A DNA stretch of 64,000 bases from Anisus vortex (GCA_949126835.1 OX421500.1:20993167-21057166); one strand, 5' to 3'. Shown: positions 1-9,897, counted from the first letter of the stretch. Numbers and translations: made by a program. Notes: generated by a model not told the origin, from the letters alone.

Positions 1-185
1 TTCTTCCCTTGTGGCATTTGGGCATCGAATGGGTTGCCTGAACAAACCAGGAAAACCAGTAACTTAACATCATTTAAAACATTAATACAGATGCAAAACT
101 AGACTCGGACCACAGTTGAGCGTAGGACGTAATAATCTTCTTTATAAAAGGAGAGTTTGTAATATAAAATATAAGATAAGATAAA
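1..185 (+). mobile_element. 3' end of a non-LTR retrotransposon (LINE family A), cut by the window edge
   Basis: Frame 1 is open from the first base to a TAG at 100-102. It reads as the C-terminal tail of a LINE reverse transcriptase ORF, with the typical motif around NGLPEQTRK followed by SFKTLI. A short 3' UTR follows and ends in a (AAGAT)n-like tail (about 165-183) and an A-run. The same 3' UTR is recognisable in reverse near 40500, and related fragments occur near 21.9, 43.6, 50.7 and 54.9 kb. The clade (CR1, L2, Jockey-like and so on) cannot be told from the tail alone. This copy is the best preserved of the family here because its frame is intact up to the stop. Confidence 0.75.
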
Positions 186-295
186 CGAAAAAAAAACTAC
201 CAGTAACTGCTTGGTGAGATAGTAATTTAAAATAAAATACTAACACACAGAGTTCACCGAATGCCAGGAGCGGCATTCCGGTAACAAGCCACGTA

Positions 296-315
296 CAGTG
301 TCGGATTGACCAGGG
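296..315 (+). repeat. hAT left terminal inverted repeat
   Basis: Begins CAGTGTCGGATTGA and pairs with the reverse complement of 8981-9000 with few mismatches. The G/C-rich subterminal stretch that follows (to about 350) mirrors the GGCCCCC-rich stretch inside the right end. Confidence 0.8.
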
Positions 316-495
316 GGCTGTGGGGGCTCCAGACCCCGGCCCCAGCTTCCCTACCGGCCCAATTTTTATATCATTAAAGATTAAAGATCAGAATAAAAGG
401 ATTTGACCTTTCGTAGGCTCGGGTATTTTGGAACTTAGTGCTCATCCAAATTTTTCTCTGTATCTGTGGACTCAACACCGGATATTTACCATTGT

Positions 496-833
496 GACCA
501 ACTCACCTGCATTATACGATATGTATTACCGACTGGCCTAGTGGAACGTTTTCTTCGATTCATAAACACAGACGGCAACAGTCACACAGGCTAATATTTG
601 GCGCAAAGTCTGCTGACATTCATGGAAGAAAATGAAATCGATGTTAAAAACTGCAGGGGACAAACATACGACAATGCATCAAACATGTCCGGCATATACA
701 ATGGAATGCAGGCCCATTTTTCTCAGTTTTGTCCACTGACGTCATTTATTCCCTGTGCTGCTTACTCACTCAATCTGGTTGGTCAATGCGCGGTGGATAG
801 TTGCCTGGAGACCGTCACTTTTTTTTACCATAT
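496..833 (+). pseudogene. hAT transposase, central part (5' half of split gene)
   Basis: From 496 the plus strand reads DQLTCIIRYV, then a TAA stop at about 589-591, then continues in the same frame through QSLLTFMEENEID, CRGQTYDNASNMSG and LNLVGQCAVD. These are hallmarks of the RNase H-like core of ZMYM1-type hAT transposases; the Asp of YDNASNMSG is a conserved core position. The frame runs to TAC CAT AT at the retroelement insertion point and resumes at 7695 in register once the insert and one 4-bp duplication are ignored. An in-frame stop and the missing N-terminus make it a pseudogene. It is exapted nowhere that I can see. Confidence 0.8.
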
Positions 834-1508
834 TGTTACGTCCACAATCCCCTTGTGGCCAGAGCTGTGTAGATCTTGCTGATAATTCTCGTTAGTCCTA
901 GGGGAGACTTTAATTATTAGTATTTATGTTTCAGTATTACACGAACTCTTCTTATAGTCCTGGGCGCAAATTCAGTATTTGTATTCCAACATTTCCTCTC
1001 TTGTAAATTATGGTAGTAGATAAATCTTATAGTAATGTATACAACACAATAGGATAGTAACTTGACAAAGAAGCTTCAGTGTAACTGTTGTTGATAGTTT
1101 ATTTCAGGTGGTATGTTCAATATATACAATATATCTATTATGTACAGTTAGAATCAAATAGTGCAAACACAAACGTTCAAAGGAACATCTTTTGAAAACT
1201 CTCTGTCTTTCAGACAAAACAAATCATTAAATACTATCCGAGTGGTGCAAGGGACAGACCCATTATCAGTAGGGGTGAAAATCATGGTATCATTACAAAA
1301 CTCATAACAAAAACGATAGGAACTTCCCCTATTAAATAATGAGTCGTTCCCAGACTCTGAGAATTTGAGATCAACACAGAATCCCAGCATTACCTAGAAC
1401 CTTTCGTTTTCCTACTAAACGTCCTAATATCGCGTGTAGTAAGAAAAGAGAGAGAGAGGAGAATAAACATTGCGTGTTCCAATTCTTGGAAAAACAATAT
1501 ACATGACA
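834..1508 (-). repeat. LTR (3' LTR of the minus-strand element)
   Basis: 675 bp, TG...CA ends, matching 7016-7690 with no difference that I could see. A 78-codon minus-strand ORF inside (1154-1390, repeated at 7336-7572) has no recognisable domain and is taken as chance. Confidence 0.92.
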
Positions 1509-1523
1509 CGCCCCCACCCAATG
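1509..1523 (-). other. Putative polypurine tract
   Basis: Immediately upstream of the 3' LTR, the minus strand reads TTGGGTGGGGGCG, a G-rich purine tract in the position where plus-strand DNA synthesis is primed in LTR elements. Confidence 0.55.
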
Positions 1524-2747
1524 AAAGAAATAATGTACCAGAATTACCCAAGTAATACTCAACATGGTACATTTTTCGTACTTAACACTATCGTTTTAAC
1601 AACCAACAATCAATGGAAGATTATTAGACAATTTAAGCAAACATGGCTCACTGGCACAACTAAATTATAAAAAGTGTCACTACCCAATGGTAATTGTGAT
1701 TATAACGTGATGGACAAATATTTCACCGTTAGTATTAATATTAACTAATGTCTCAACAAGTACAAATAATTCAAAAATATTCTAGTCATTCTTATTTTAA
1801 CTATGTACAGTTGTGTGGATTTCCACCAAAAATTTGCAAAAAGTTTTAATCTATTAAACAAATATAACATTGCTCAAACTCTTGTCAATTTCCAACAGTT
1901 TACTTCTAATATACAAACCAAAAGATAAGTAATACATAACTCGAATCAAACTATAGGTTACTTCCCCTTTAAATTACAGTGTCAACTTGACATTAACAGG
2001 GTGCATACCTAAGATGATGATACTTCCCCTTTTCTCAAATATGAGGAGAAAATACGCTCTAGTTACGATTACTACAGTAATCTCAATATTAAAATGTAAT
2101 CCACTATTATGCGTTTTTGGCAAATTTGAAAGTTTAATATAAAAGATTGTTCAGGGTTGAATGAGTGCTCACCTTTAGGTACCTTTGTTTCCCTCCATTC
2201 CCGGATATATGGAATATATAACAACCTATATACAACATAGTGAATATACACTAGTTTTTTCCCATTCTATTGCCATGATATAACAATTTAGCAATAGATT
2301 TCCAATATTATCTATTAATTTATACCAATTAAGATTACATCTCTTTCTAAGATAAAAATTGTACATATTATTATTTAGTTCCATTCATTAACTAAAATAA
2401 AAACAAGATAATAAATCAATTAGCTTAAAGTTTCCCACTTAATTGCATGCAATGACCATTAACTTTCATCCATCCATATCAAGTAGATACATGCATATAT
2501 ATTTATTGCATAGTGCATCACAATTTAAATGGAATTTCTTTTCCATAATAAAATGAATTTAAAATATATCAGAACATCAATATTATACATGATTATAAGA
2601 ATTTTTAATACTTTCAAAAGACTTGACTTCTGTATGATACAAGTATTCTATAGGTATTCCATAATCAAAATTCAAACGAATGATAGGTTATCATGACACA
2701 TTCTTAATGAATAAATGAGATGATCTGAAAAAGAAGTATGGGGTTAT
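1524..2747 (-). other. AT-rich non-coding interior where RT and RNase H would be expected
   Basis: About 1.2 kb between the pol stop codon and the polypurine tract. In a complete Gmr1-like element this would hold most of RT and RNase H. I see no YxDD box, no RNase H motif and no long ORF on the minus strand. Composition is far more AT-rich than the adjoining gag-pol. It looks like a deletion with replacement or long-term degeneration, but the LTR identity argues that it was carried by the element when it last transposed. Confidence 0.6.
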
Positions 2748-5700
2748 TCAGTCAATCATGTAGCACCCGAGATAGAGTATCAGCTGTGACGTTGTCTCTA
2801 TCTTGTCGATGATACGGGGAATGGGATACCAGTCGGTCTTTGTCAAATTACATAATTTCCCAAGGTCTCTATAAAACTGCAGTGTGTGGTCGGCTTTTGG
2901 TACCATCACACAGGGTGTAGACCATTTGCTATCACATTTTTCTCCTATGTCATCTTCTAACATATACTTTACATCTAATTTAATATGCTCAGGTCTGATG
3001 GGGTCAAATGGATGCTGTTTAATAGACCTGGCACCCTCGGTTAACACTACATCGTGCTCTATGACATGTGTCCTACTGGGAACATTTGTAAACATTGACT
3101 TATTTTCATGTACCAGCTCAATAATCTTCTCCTTATCTTCTACCGGAAGATGTTCTAGCCTTGTATCTAAACTCTTAAGGGCATCTGTATTATTAAGTTT
3201 ACTTTCTGCAAACTTATATTCTATCCTAGATAAATCCGTCGGGACCCTAGCTAATGAAATCATGGGGACCTCCCGTGGTTTACTCTTTTCCCTGGAAACA
3301 TAGGGCTTAAGCAAATTAATATGGCATACCCTCTGCTTTTGTCTCCGGTCAGGAGTCTTTATCAAATAATTGACCTCGCCAAGCTTTGACTCTATCTCAT
3401 AGGGTCCACTAAACTTTGCACTTAAAGGCTGATTTTGCAAAGGTAGAAACACAAGAACTTTGTCACCTGGTGCAAAAGTTCTAGCTGTAGCTTTACGGTC
3501 ATAGTTCTGTCTCATACGCTCCTGCATCTGTGGAAAATGAATCTTCACATGGTTAAAAGCATGATAAAGCCTATTTTTAAATTTATCTACATATGACAAA
3601 AGTCCAATCGGTTCACTGTCCGTTAGCCAAGTTTCATGTAGAAGTTTCAACGGACCTCTGACTGAGTGTCCATACACAAGTTCGAATGGGCTAAACCCCA
3701 GGGATTCCTGAGTGGCCTCCCTTGCAGCGAACAGTACATAAGGCACACCCTTATCCCAGTCTTTCTCGTTTTCATAACAGTACTTTTTAAGCATCGATTT
3801 TAATGTCTGATGAAACCTTTCCAGAGCTCCCTGGCTCTCAGGATGATAGGCACTTGATAGCCTATGGCTTATCCCTAATTGTTCCATGACTTGTTTGAAA
3901 ATGTTCGAAGTAAAGTTAGTCCCCTGGTCGGACTGTACTGTCTTCGGTAGGCCATAACGTGTGAAGAAATTTGTCAGGGCGTCTACCACCTTCACTGTTG
4001 TTATGTTCCGCAACGGAATGGCTTCCGGGAAGCGAGTGGATGAACACATGACTGTGAGCAGGTATTGAAAACCGGCTTTTGTTTTCGGCAACGGGCCCAC
4101 GCAATCAATGAGTATATGACTGAATGGTTCGTCGAACGCTGGTATCGGCTGGAGTGGAGCGACAGGAATTCGTTGGTTAGGACGTCCTACCATTTGGCAT
4201 ACGTGGCAAGTCTTGCAGTATTGTTCGACATCTCTTCTCAGTCCTGGCCAGTAGAAGTAAGGGAGGATACGGTGGTGCGTTTTTCGGACTCCCATGTGAC
4301 CAGCGAAAGGAAGATCATGCGCCATACGCAGTATATCTTGACGATAGCACTTAGGTATTACAATCTGGTGAATACTGTCCCACTCGTTTGTACCTGAGTT
4401 GAGCGGTTTCGACTTTCTCATCAACACTTCATCTTTTATGTAGAAACATTCCGCCATTGCATCTGCAGTCTTTTCATCAACAGCTTTCATTCTGAGTTGC
4501 ATTATTACTTCGTCATTCAATTGTTCTTTCACCAATTTCTGCTTTGGTGACAAAATGTTATCGTTCTCGGTTGTATCACCAGTTGTTAGTTCAGCAAAGA
4601 ACGTAGCACTTAAATCGATGTCAGGTGTTTCTGTTATCACTGTTTCATTCGCATGTGTGTCTTCAGAACAGACAAACACATCTTTCGTTGCACTACACGG
4701 CGTAGCAGGAGTCTTTACCGACTTCTTTTTATGCATTGCTCTTGTCAGTGCACATGTTGGGCGTTCATTGGCAGGACGTAGGTTTTTGTCCTCCGCCATC
4801 TTTGTCTCCAACACTTTAACCATGGGCTCGACAGTGACTCTGCCGCCCATAATGTCATTTCCTAATATCATGGAAACGCCTTTGACGGGTAGTGCGCGCC
4901 ACACTCCCACTACGATGTTACCTGTAAAAATATCCGACTCGAGTTTTATTCTGTGCAGTGGAGCTTCCACAGCCTCCATACTAGCACCTCTCAGCACAAC
5001 AGACTCACCGGTACTGGTGGCATCTGTTAACGGCACACTGCCCTCCAGGATCACGCTGACAGCAGAACCCGTGTCACGTAATATCTGTATTTTCTTCTTG
5101 CTGAGTACATCGACTTCTGTCGACACTGTCCCCTCGTAGACAAAGGGTCGAAAATCGGATAGGTCGTCCTCTTCCGGGACTTCAGGAACCATCTGTTCCT
5201 CACGGCCTTCTGAAAGCATAATAGATTGAGTACAGCTATTCTCTTTTACCTTAGATAGACTGTTCTCAAAAACCATCGACTCCACAACTATGGGCGATGC
5301 CGGCCGCATTTCTTTTGAGTTTCTTGACCCTGTGTTGCACACTTCTTCTGTCTGCTTGCTATCTTTCTGCACTCTGGCACAGTGTAGAATAGCACCTTGC
5401 TTCTTGGTAAGGATCCAACAATCTTTCTTCATGTGGCCCTCTTTCTTGCAATTGAAACATACCACCTTTGCTTTATTTACATCTGTCTGCTTCCTGAAAT
5501 GAACTAAGTTACTATTATTATTTACACCACTGTTCTTATTATTGTTTTCACTTGTCTCTTTTGGTTTACTAGCCTCCTTGGGCTCTGGTTTGTGCACTTT
5601 GGGTTTGTCAGCATAATATGGCTTTATGCTGGCGTGAATTATGGCATAGTTATCTGCCAATCTAGCAGCTTCATGCACATCTTCAACCCCTCGGTCTGAG

Positions 5701-6596
5701 ATGTGGGTTTTAATATCCACTCGAATACAATCATTGAATTCCTCAAACAATATTAGGTTCTTGAGTTTATCAAACTCACTTACATTCTGTGACCTTAGCC
5801 ACTGTTCTAACATTTTCTCCTTTTGTCTCAAAAAGTCTACATGAGTTTGATCATATGCCTTCTTTCTGTCTCTAAATAGCTTTCTATATTTTTCTGGTGT
5901 CAGGGAATAACTTTTTAGCACCCTATCTTTGATTACTTCATAGTCATTTATTTCCTCGGGTGTTAAACTCAACACTACGTCCAATGCTTTTCCTTTGTTG
6001 AGAGTTGACCTTAACAATAAAGCCATCTTATCATCAGGGAACTGATAATCTACAGCTATCCTCTCAAAAAGCAAAAAGAAATCTTGAACATCTTCTTCTC
6101 TGAATATAGGCAAGTGTTGCTTCATTGCGCTAATATCCATACCATTGCTGTCCCTACGATGGTCAGGTCTATTCATGCGTGCCATCTCTATCCTTTCTCT
6201 GCTTTCAGTTTCTATCCTAATTCTTTCATTTTCTATCCTAAATCTTTCCAATTCCATTCTCTTCATAGCTAATTGGAATTTTAGGTTTTCACTCAACCCT
6301 TCATCTTCATCATTGTTTGATGGTCTAGATGACATATTTCTTACCTCGTCTCCGTGGGCAATTACCTCGCTCCCACTGGGAGCTACATAACCTTCATTGA
6401 TATCGTTCTGTCCCACTTCAACTACACTACCAGTGTTCATGGCATTCTGCCCTTTCAAACATGTCATAATTTCTTTGGTCAAACGATTACGATTAGGTCT
6501 TGCCTGTCCTGCCTCAATCCCAAAGGACTCAGCTAATTCTTTTAGTTCAGCAAATGACATGGCATTAAGTTCCTCACTTGATATATTCGAAGCCAT
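2748..6596 (-). CDS. Gag-protease-integrase-(partial RT) polyprotein of Gmr1-like retrotransposon
   Basis: A single 1282-residue frame. Residues 1-45 resemble a SAP-like/Gag N-terminus, followed by a charged helical Gag region. A CCHC zinc knuckle (CX2CX4HX4C) is at about 380-393. The aspartic protease motif DTG is at 508-510, with a downstream ILGND flap-type segment. The integrase HHCC finger runs from His760 to about 805. The integrase catalytic triad is Asp831, Asp890, Glu926, giving the exact DX35E spacing, and a GPY/F module is at 1064-1066. Residues from about 1215 read like the start of an RT domain (PCVMVPKAD, then YPIPRI) but the expected FxxDYRKLN motif is altered and the protein ends at 1282 before any YxDD. 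The protein would package RNA, process itself and integrate, but cannot reverse transcribe. The Met at 6596 is the first in frame and begins a credible Gag. Confidence 0.9.
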   Translation of the reverse strand: MASNISSEELNAMSFAELKELAESFGIEAGQARPNRNRLTKEIMTCLKGQNAMNTGSVVEVGQNDINEGYVAPSGSEVIAHGDEVRNMSSRPSNNDEDEGLSENLKFQLAMKRMELERFRIENERIRIETESRERIEMARMNRPDHRRDSNGMDISAMKQHLPIFREEDVQDFFLLFERIAVDYQFPDDKMALLLRSTLNKGKALDVVLSLTPEEINDYEVIKDRVLKSYSLTPEKYRKLFRDRKKAYDQTHVDFLRQKEKMLEQWLRSQNVSEFDKLKNLILFEEFNDCIRVDIKTHISDRGVEDVHEAARLADNYAIIHASIKPYYADKPKVHKPEPKEASKPKETSENNNKNSGVNNNSNLVHFRKQTDVNKAKVVCFNCKKEGHMKKDCWILTKKQGAILHCARVQKDSKQTEEVCNTGSRNSKEMRPASPIVVESMVFENSLSKVKENSCTQSIMLSEGREEQMVPEVPEEDDLSDFRPFVYEGTVSTEVDVLSKKKIQILRDTGSAVSVILEGSVPLTDATSTGESVVLRGASMEAVEAPLHRIKLESDIFTGNIVVGVWRALPVKGVSMILGNDIMGGRVTVEPMVKVLETKMAEDKNLRPANERPTCALTRAMHKKKSVKTPATPCSATKDVFVCSEDTHANETVITETPDIDLSATFFAELTTGDTTENDNILSPKQKLVKEQLNDEVIMQLRMKAVDEKTADAMAECFYIKDEVLMRKSKPLNSGTNEWDSIHQIVIPKCYRQDILRMAHDLPFAGHMGVRKTHHRILPYFYWPGLRRDVEQYCKTCHVCQMVGRPNQRIPVAPLQPIPAFDEPFSHILIDCVGPLPKTKAGFQYLLTVMCSSTRFPEAIPLRNITTVKVVDALTNFFTRYGLPKTVQSDQGTNFTSNIFKQVMEQLGISHRLSSAYHPESQGALERFHQTLKSMLKKYCYENEKDWDKGVPYVLFAAREATQESLGFSPFELVYGHSVRGPLKLLHETWLTDSEPIGLLSYVDKFKNRLYHAFNHVKIHFPQMQERMRQNYDRKATARTFAPGDKVLVFLPLQNQPLSAKFSGPYEIESKLGEVNYLIKTPDRRQKQRVCHINLLKPYVSREKSKPREVPMISLARVPTDLSRIEYKFAESKLNNTDALKSLDTRLEHLPVEDKEKIIELVHENKSMFTNVPSRTHVIEHDVVLTEGARSIKQHPFDPIRPEHIKLDVKYMLEDDIGEKCDSKWSTPCVMVPKADHTLQFYRDLGKLCNLTKTDWYPIPRIIDKIETTSQLILYLGCYMID

Positions 6597-6993
6597 AGTA
6601 TAGCGTTCGAAATATTTGTTATAGTAGAGTAGTATATATTGTATAATAAAATATAAAGTTCCAACTTACGATTTGTCCAGAAATTTGCACAATATAATAT
6701 TAAACACTTCGTGGAATCTTCACACTTCCCAAGGAATAAAAACGCAAACCAGTTCTCTCCTCTTTTTAAAAAGAATAGTTTCACAGTCCTGAAAACGAAA
6801 CACAAATATGCCGCTCTCAGTACTACTAATGTCACAAAATATTTATAGGTCAGGAAAAAATATAACTCAAATTTTCCAGACGAGATCAACAAATTTTTTT
6901 TCAATCCTAGATCAGGAAAAGTAGAACTCAAATCTACCGAACGAGACTACCAAATCTTGTCAATCCTAGGTCAGGAAAAGTAGAACTCAAATA
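6597..6993 (-). other. 5' leader of the LTR retrotransposon
   Basis: Untranslated stretch between primer binding site and gag. It contains a short tandem repeat, about 67 bp, visible on the plus strand as three variants of 'atcctag.tcaggaaaa.tagaactcaa' between 6845 and 6990. Such a leader would contain the packaging signal. Confidence 0.6.
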
Positions 6994-7011
6994 TCCCGGA
7001 CGAGCCCCCAA
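6994..7011 (-). promoter_or_regulatory. Primer binding site complementary to tRNA-Pro
   Basis: On the minus strand, a few bases after the 5' LTR, the sequence TGGGGGCTCGTCCGGGAT matches the 18-base primer site known to pair with the 3' end of tRNA-Pro (the same primer used by murine leukaemia virus). This fixes the element's orientation and is fully intact. Confidence 0.9.
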
Positions 7012-7015
7012 ATTT

Positions 7016-7690
7016 TGTTACGTCCACAATCCCCTTGTGGCCAGAGCTGTGTAGATCTTGCTGATAATTCTCGTTAGTCCTAGGGGAGACTTTAATTATT
7101 AGTATTTATGTTTCAGTATTACACGAACTCTTCTTATAGTCCTGGGCGCAAATTCAGTATTTGTATTCCAACATTTCCTCTCTTGTAAATTATGGTAGTA
7201 GATAAATCTTATAGTAATGTATACAACACAATAGGATAGTAACTTGACAAAGAAGCTTCAGTGTAACTGTTGTTGATAGTTTATTTCAGGTGGTATGTTC
7301 AATATATACAATATATCTATTATGTACAGTTAGAATCAAATAGTGCAAACACAAACGTTCAAAGGAACATCTTTTGAAAACTCTCTGTCTTTCAGACAAA
7401 ACAAATCATTAAATACTATCCGAGTGGTGCAAGGGACAGACCCATTATCAGTAGGGGTGAAAATCATGGTATCATTACAAAACTCATAACAAAAACGATA
7501 GGAACTTCCCCTATTAAATAATGAGTCGTTCCCAGACTCTGAGAATTTGAGATCAACACAGAATCCCAGCATTACCTAGAACCTTTCGTTTTCCTACTAA
7601 ACGTCCTAATATCGCGTGTAGTAAGAAAAGAGAGAGAGAGGAGAATAAACATTGCGTGTTCCAATTCTTGGAAAAACAATATACATGACA
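7016..7690 (-). repeat. LTR (5' LTR of the minus-strand element)
   Basis: Second copy of the 675-bp LTR, offset 6182 bp from the first. It should carry the element promoter. It ends at 7690, next to the ATAT target duplication. Confidence 0.92.
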
Positions 7691-7694
7691 ATAT

Positions 7695-8817
7695 GCAACA
7701 GCTGTATGTTTTTCACTCAAGATCAACTCATAGTTGGGCCCAACTTATTGAACTGCTTCGTCCACTTCAGTTGTCTGTTGTCAAGCGGCTAAGTGACACA
7801 AGATTGTCTGCACACGCCGACGCTACGAAGGTTTATGTGAAAGGTTACACACAAATTAAACAACTTCTCGATAATCTTTCTAACGATGACAACCAACCTC
7901 AAGATGCCAGGCTCCAGGCTAACTCATTGTCCAAAACAATGAGCTATTTGGAAACTGGGATTATGGCTGAATTTTGGTATGTGTTCCTGGACCGAATTAA
8001 CGCCACCAGTTGTTCTTTACAAGACTCGAAGATGGATCTCAATACAGTTGTGCAACTCTACAAATCACTAATTGAATTTATTGACCAGCAGCGGAATGAC
8101 TTTGGAACTTATGAGCTGCGAGGAAAACTCCATAGTGATCAATTCTTCTTACAGAGAAGACAGTGTAAGGAAACGAAAACGGATGAAACAGTTTGATAAG
8201 GGCGACGCTGATGAAACGGAGTTCAATCCTTCTGATCGGTTCAAAACTCAAGTCTTCTTACTTACACTTGACAAACTTCGAAGTGCCCTAGTACATCGTT
8301 TGGCAGCATACAAAGAGTTGAACCAAACTTTTGGATTTCTGAGGAATCTGGAGCATGCGTCCACTGATATGATTCGGTCAGCATCCTCTCGGCTTCAGCA
8401 AAAATATCCCGATGATTTTGAAGATTCTCTAGCAGAGGAATTGCTTCATTTTGCCGCATTTCTCAGAATGGAATCCTCACAGCAATCTCCCAAGGGTGTA
8501 TCACCCAGCAACCGTCAGCCAGAACTACAATTATTTCTTACCATAGTTGAGAATGGACTGCAGAGCACATTCCCCAATGTAGAAACGGTTCTCAAACTAT
8601 TCCTCTGCATGATGACAACAAACTGCTCAGAAGAACGAAGTTTTTCTACCTTGAAGAGAGTAAAGAACTCATATTGAGTTCCACAATGGGAGACGTTCGA
8701 TTGAACATGCTTTGCTTGTTGAGCATTGAGTTTGACATTTTGCGCGACATTGACTTTTATGATATTATCGTGATTGATTTCGCACGCCGAAAGGCTCGAA
8801 AAGTAAATCTTGTTTAA
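7695..8817 (+). pseudogene. hAT transposase, C-terminal part (3' half of split gene)
   Basis: Resumes the transposase at GCAACAGCTGTATG with QQLYVFHSRSTHSW, typical of the helical insertion region of ZMYM1-like transposases. The frame is lost between about 8120 and 8165 and continues one frame over with RKRKRMKQFD through FPNVETVLKLFLCMMTTNCSEERSFS, split here: the hAT C-terminal dimerisation segment is MTTNCSEERSFSTLKR at about 8620-8655. A second frameshift near 8670 moves the last segment (STMGDVRLNMLCLLS) into another frame, ending at TAA 8815-8817. So at least two frameshifts plus the stop in the upstream half. Same dead gene as 496-833, interrupted by the retroelement. Confidence 0.82.
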
Positions 8818-8980
8818 TACGTGCTGCAAATTGTAAATAAACGGTTTAGTACTTGGTTTACGTTACTGTCGCCAGACCTGACATGGTATTAAGGAAAGCA
8901 AGAAAAGTTTTGTACTAATTTTTTAATGGTCATTAATTGATAACATCCGGCCTACACAAGTTCTTTGCCTCCGGCCCCCA

Positions 8981-9000
8981 GGATCCTTAATCCGGCACTG
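8981..9000 (-). repeat. hAT right terminal inverted repeat
   Basis: Reverse complement reads CAGTGCCGGATTAAGGATCC and pairs with the left end at 296. Flanked by GCCACGAT, the second copy of the target duplication. Confidence 0.8.
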
Positions 9001-9077
9001 GCCACGATAAAAAATTGCAAAATTACAGGGTCACAGAAGGAAAGGGTTCGAAATCCTGGTAAGTCTATCGTATGCTT

Positions 9078-9078
<1 letters not shown>

Positions 9079-9111
<33 letters not shown>

Positions 9112-9115
9112 TGGA
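9079..9115. repeat. (TG)n microsatellite
   Basis: Nearly pure TG dinucleotides with one interruption. Confidence 0.95.
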
Positions 9116-9535
9116 TAAGCTATGTGATAGAAAATATATGTAATCATAAACCAGTAACAGATTGTCTAACGCAGCCATACAAGGCAATAAAGATGTGTCG
9201 TCTTTAAAGCAGACACAGCTTTATTATCACGATACGACCTGTAGTAAGCCTACACCCATAGGCAAGACGGCCCAATATAAATATTGTACATGTATCTTGA
9301 CATCAGACAAGAGTTTCTTGAATGCCGGGTCGGTTTCCCGTACAGGAACACAAATACAAAATAAGTAAAAATAATTTTTAAAAAGTAGCCTACATCTCGA
9401 GTATTTTAATAATACGTATAACTATTTCTTATTATTTTGTGGGCAGGTAATTTAAAATATGTTTAATAAATACGAAAAAAAAAGTGAGAAAGTAGATGTA
9501 TAAAAAGATAAATGAAGAGATAAATGGATATTCTT
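9116..9535. other. Unique AT-rich sequence, nothing recognised
   Basis: No credible ORF, repeat boundary or RNA gene seen. Confidence 0.5.
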
Positions 9536-9539
9536 ATAA

Positions 9540-9897
9540 CAAGATAAATAGATAAATAGATAAATAGATAAATAGATAAATAGATAAATAGATAAATAGA
9601 TAAATAGATAAATAGATAAATAGATAAATAGATAAATAGATAAATAGATAAATAGATAAATAGATAAATAGATGAATAGATAAATAGATAATTAGATAAA
9701 TAGATAAATAGATAAATAGATAAATAGATAAATAGATAAATAGATAAATAGTTAAATAGATAAATAGATAAATAGATAAAAAGATAAATAGATAAATAGA
9801 TAAATAGATAAATAGATAAATAGATAAATAGATAAATGGTTACATAGATACATAGATAAATAGATAAAAAGATAAATAGATAAATGGTTACATAGAT
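9540..9897. repeat. (GATAAATA)n array
   Basis: About 350 bp of an 8-bp unit with scattered single-base variants that become commoner towards the right end. Confidence 0.97.

Larger units (their letters stand above)
834..7690 (-). mobile_element. Gmr1-like Ty3/gypsy LTR retrotransposon, RT/RNase H-deleted, nested in the hAT
   Basis: Two direct 675-bp LTRs (834-1508 and 7016-7690) start TG and end CA. The insertion is bordered by the 4-bp duplication ATAT (830-833 and 7691-7694). On the minus strand the order is 5' LTR, tRNA-Pro primer binding site, leader, one 1282-codon gag-pol ORF, about 1.2 kb of AT-rich non-coding DNA, purine-rich tract, 3' LTR. Integrase lies upstream of reverse transcriptase, the order described for Gmr1-type Ty3/gypsy elements (like Ty1/copia but with a gypsy-type integrase). 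RT stops soon after its first motifs and no RNase H is present. The LTRs look identical by eye, so the insertion is recent although this copy cannot make its own RT. No env gene is seen. Confidence 0.88.
296..9000 (+). mobile_element. hAT DNA transposon (ZMYM1/DUF4371-type), decayed, with nested LTR retrotransposon
   Basis: The left end CAGTGTCGGATTGA and the right end, read in reverse as CAGTGCCGGATTAA, form matching terminal inverted repeats. They are flanked by 8-bp target duplications GCCACGTA (288-295) and GCCACGAT (9001-9008), with two swapped bases. Inside, the plus strand encodes two separated halves of a hAT transposase of the type found in ZMYM1 or P52rIPK-like proteins. The interval 834-7694 is a later LTR retrotransposon insertion plus its duplicated target. 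Without it the hAT is about 1.84 kb. The N-terminal zinc finger and most of the N-terminal half of the transposase are missing, so this was probably already an internally deleted copy. Confidence 0.85.

Noticed and set aside
1154..1390. 78-codon ORF inside each LTR
   Set aside because: Present twice only because it lies in the LTR; no domain and no start context suggesting an LTR-encoded protein.
2748..6596. Assignment to Ty1/copia because integrase precedes RT
   Set aside because: The integrase has a GPY/F module and gypsy-like residues, and the protease and Gag match Gmr1/gypsy-type proteins.
834..7690. Reading the element as a retrovirus because of the tRNA-Pro primer site
   Set aside because: No env-like gene, an integrase-before-RT order and a gypsy-type Gag indicate an LTR retrotransposon.
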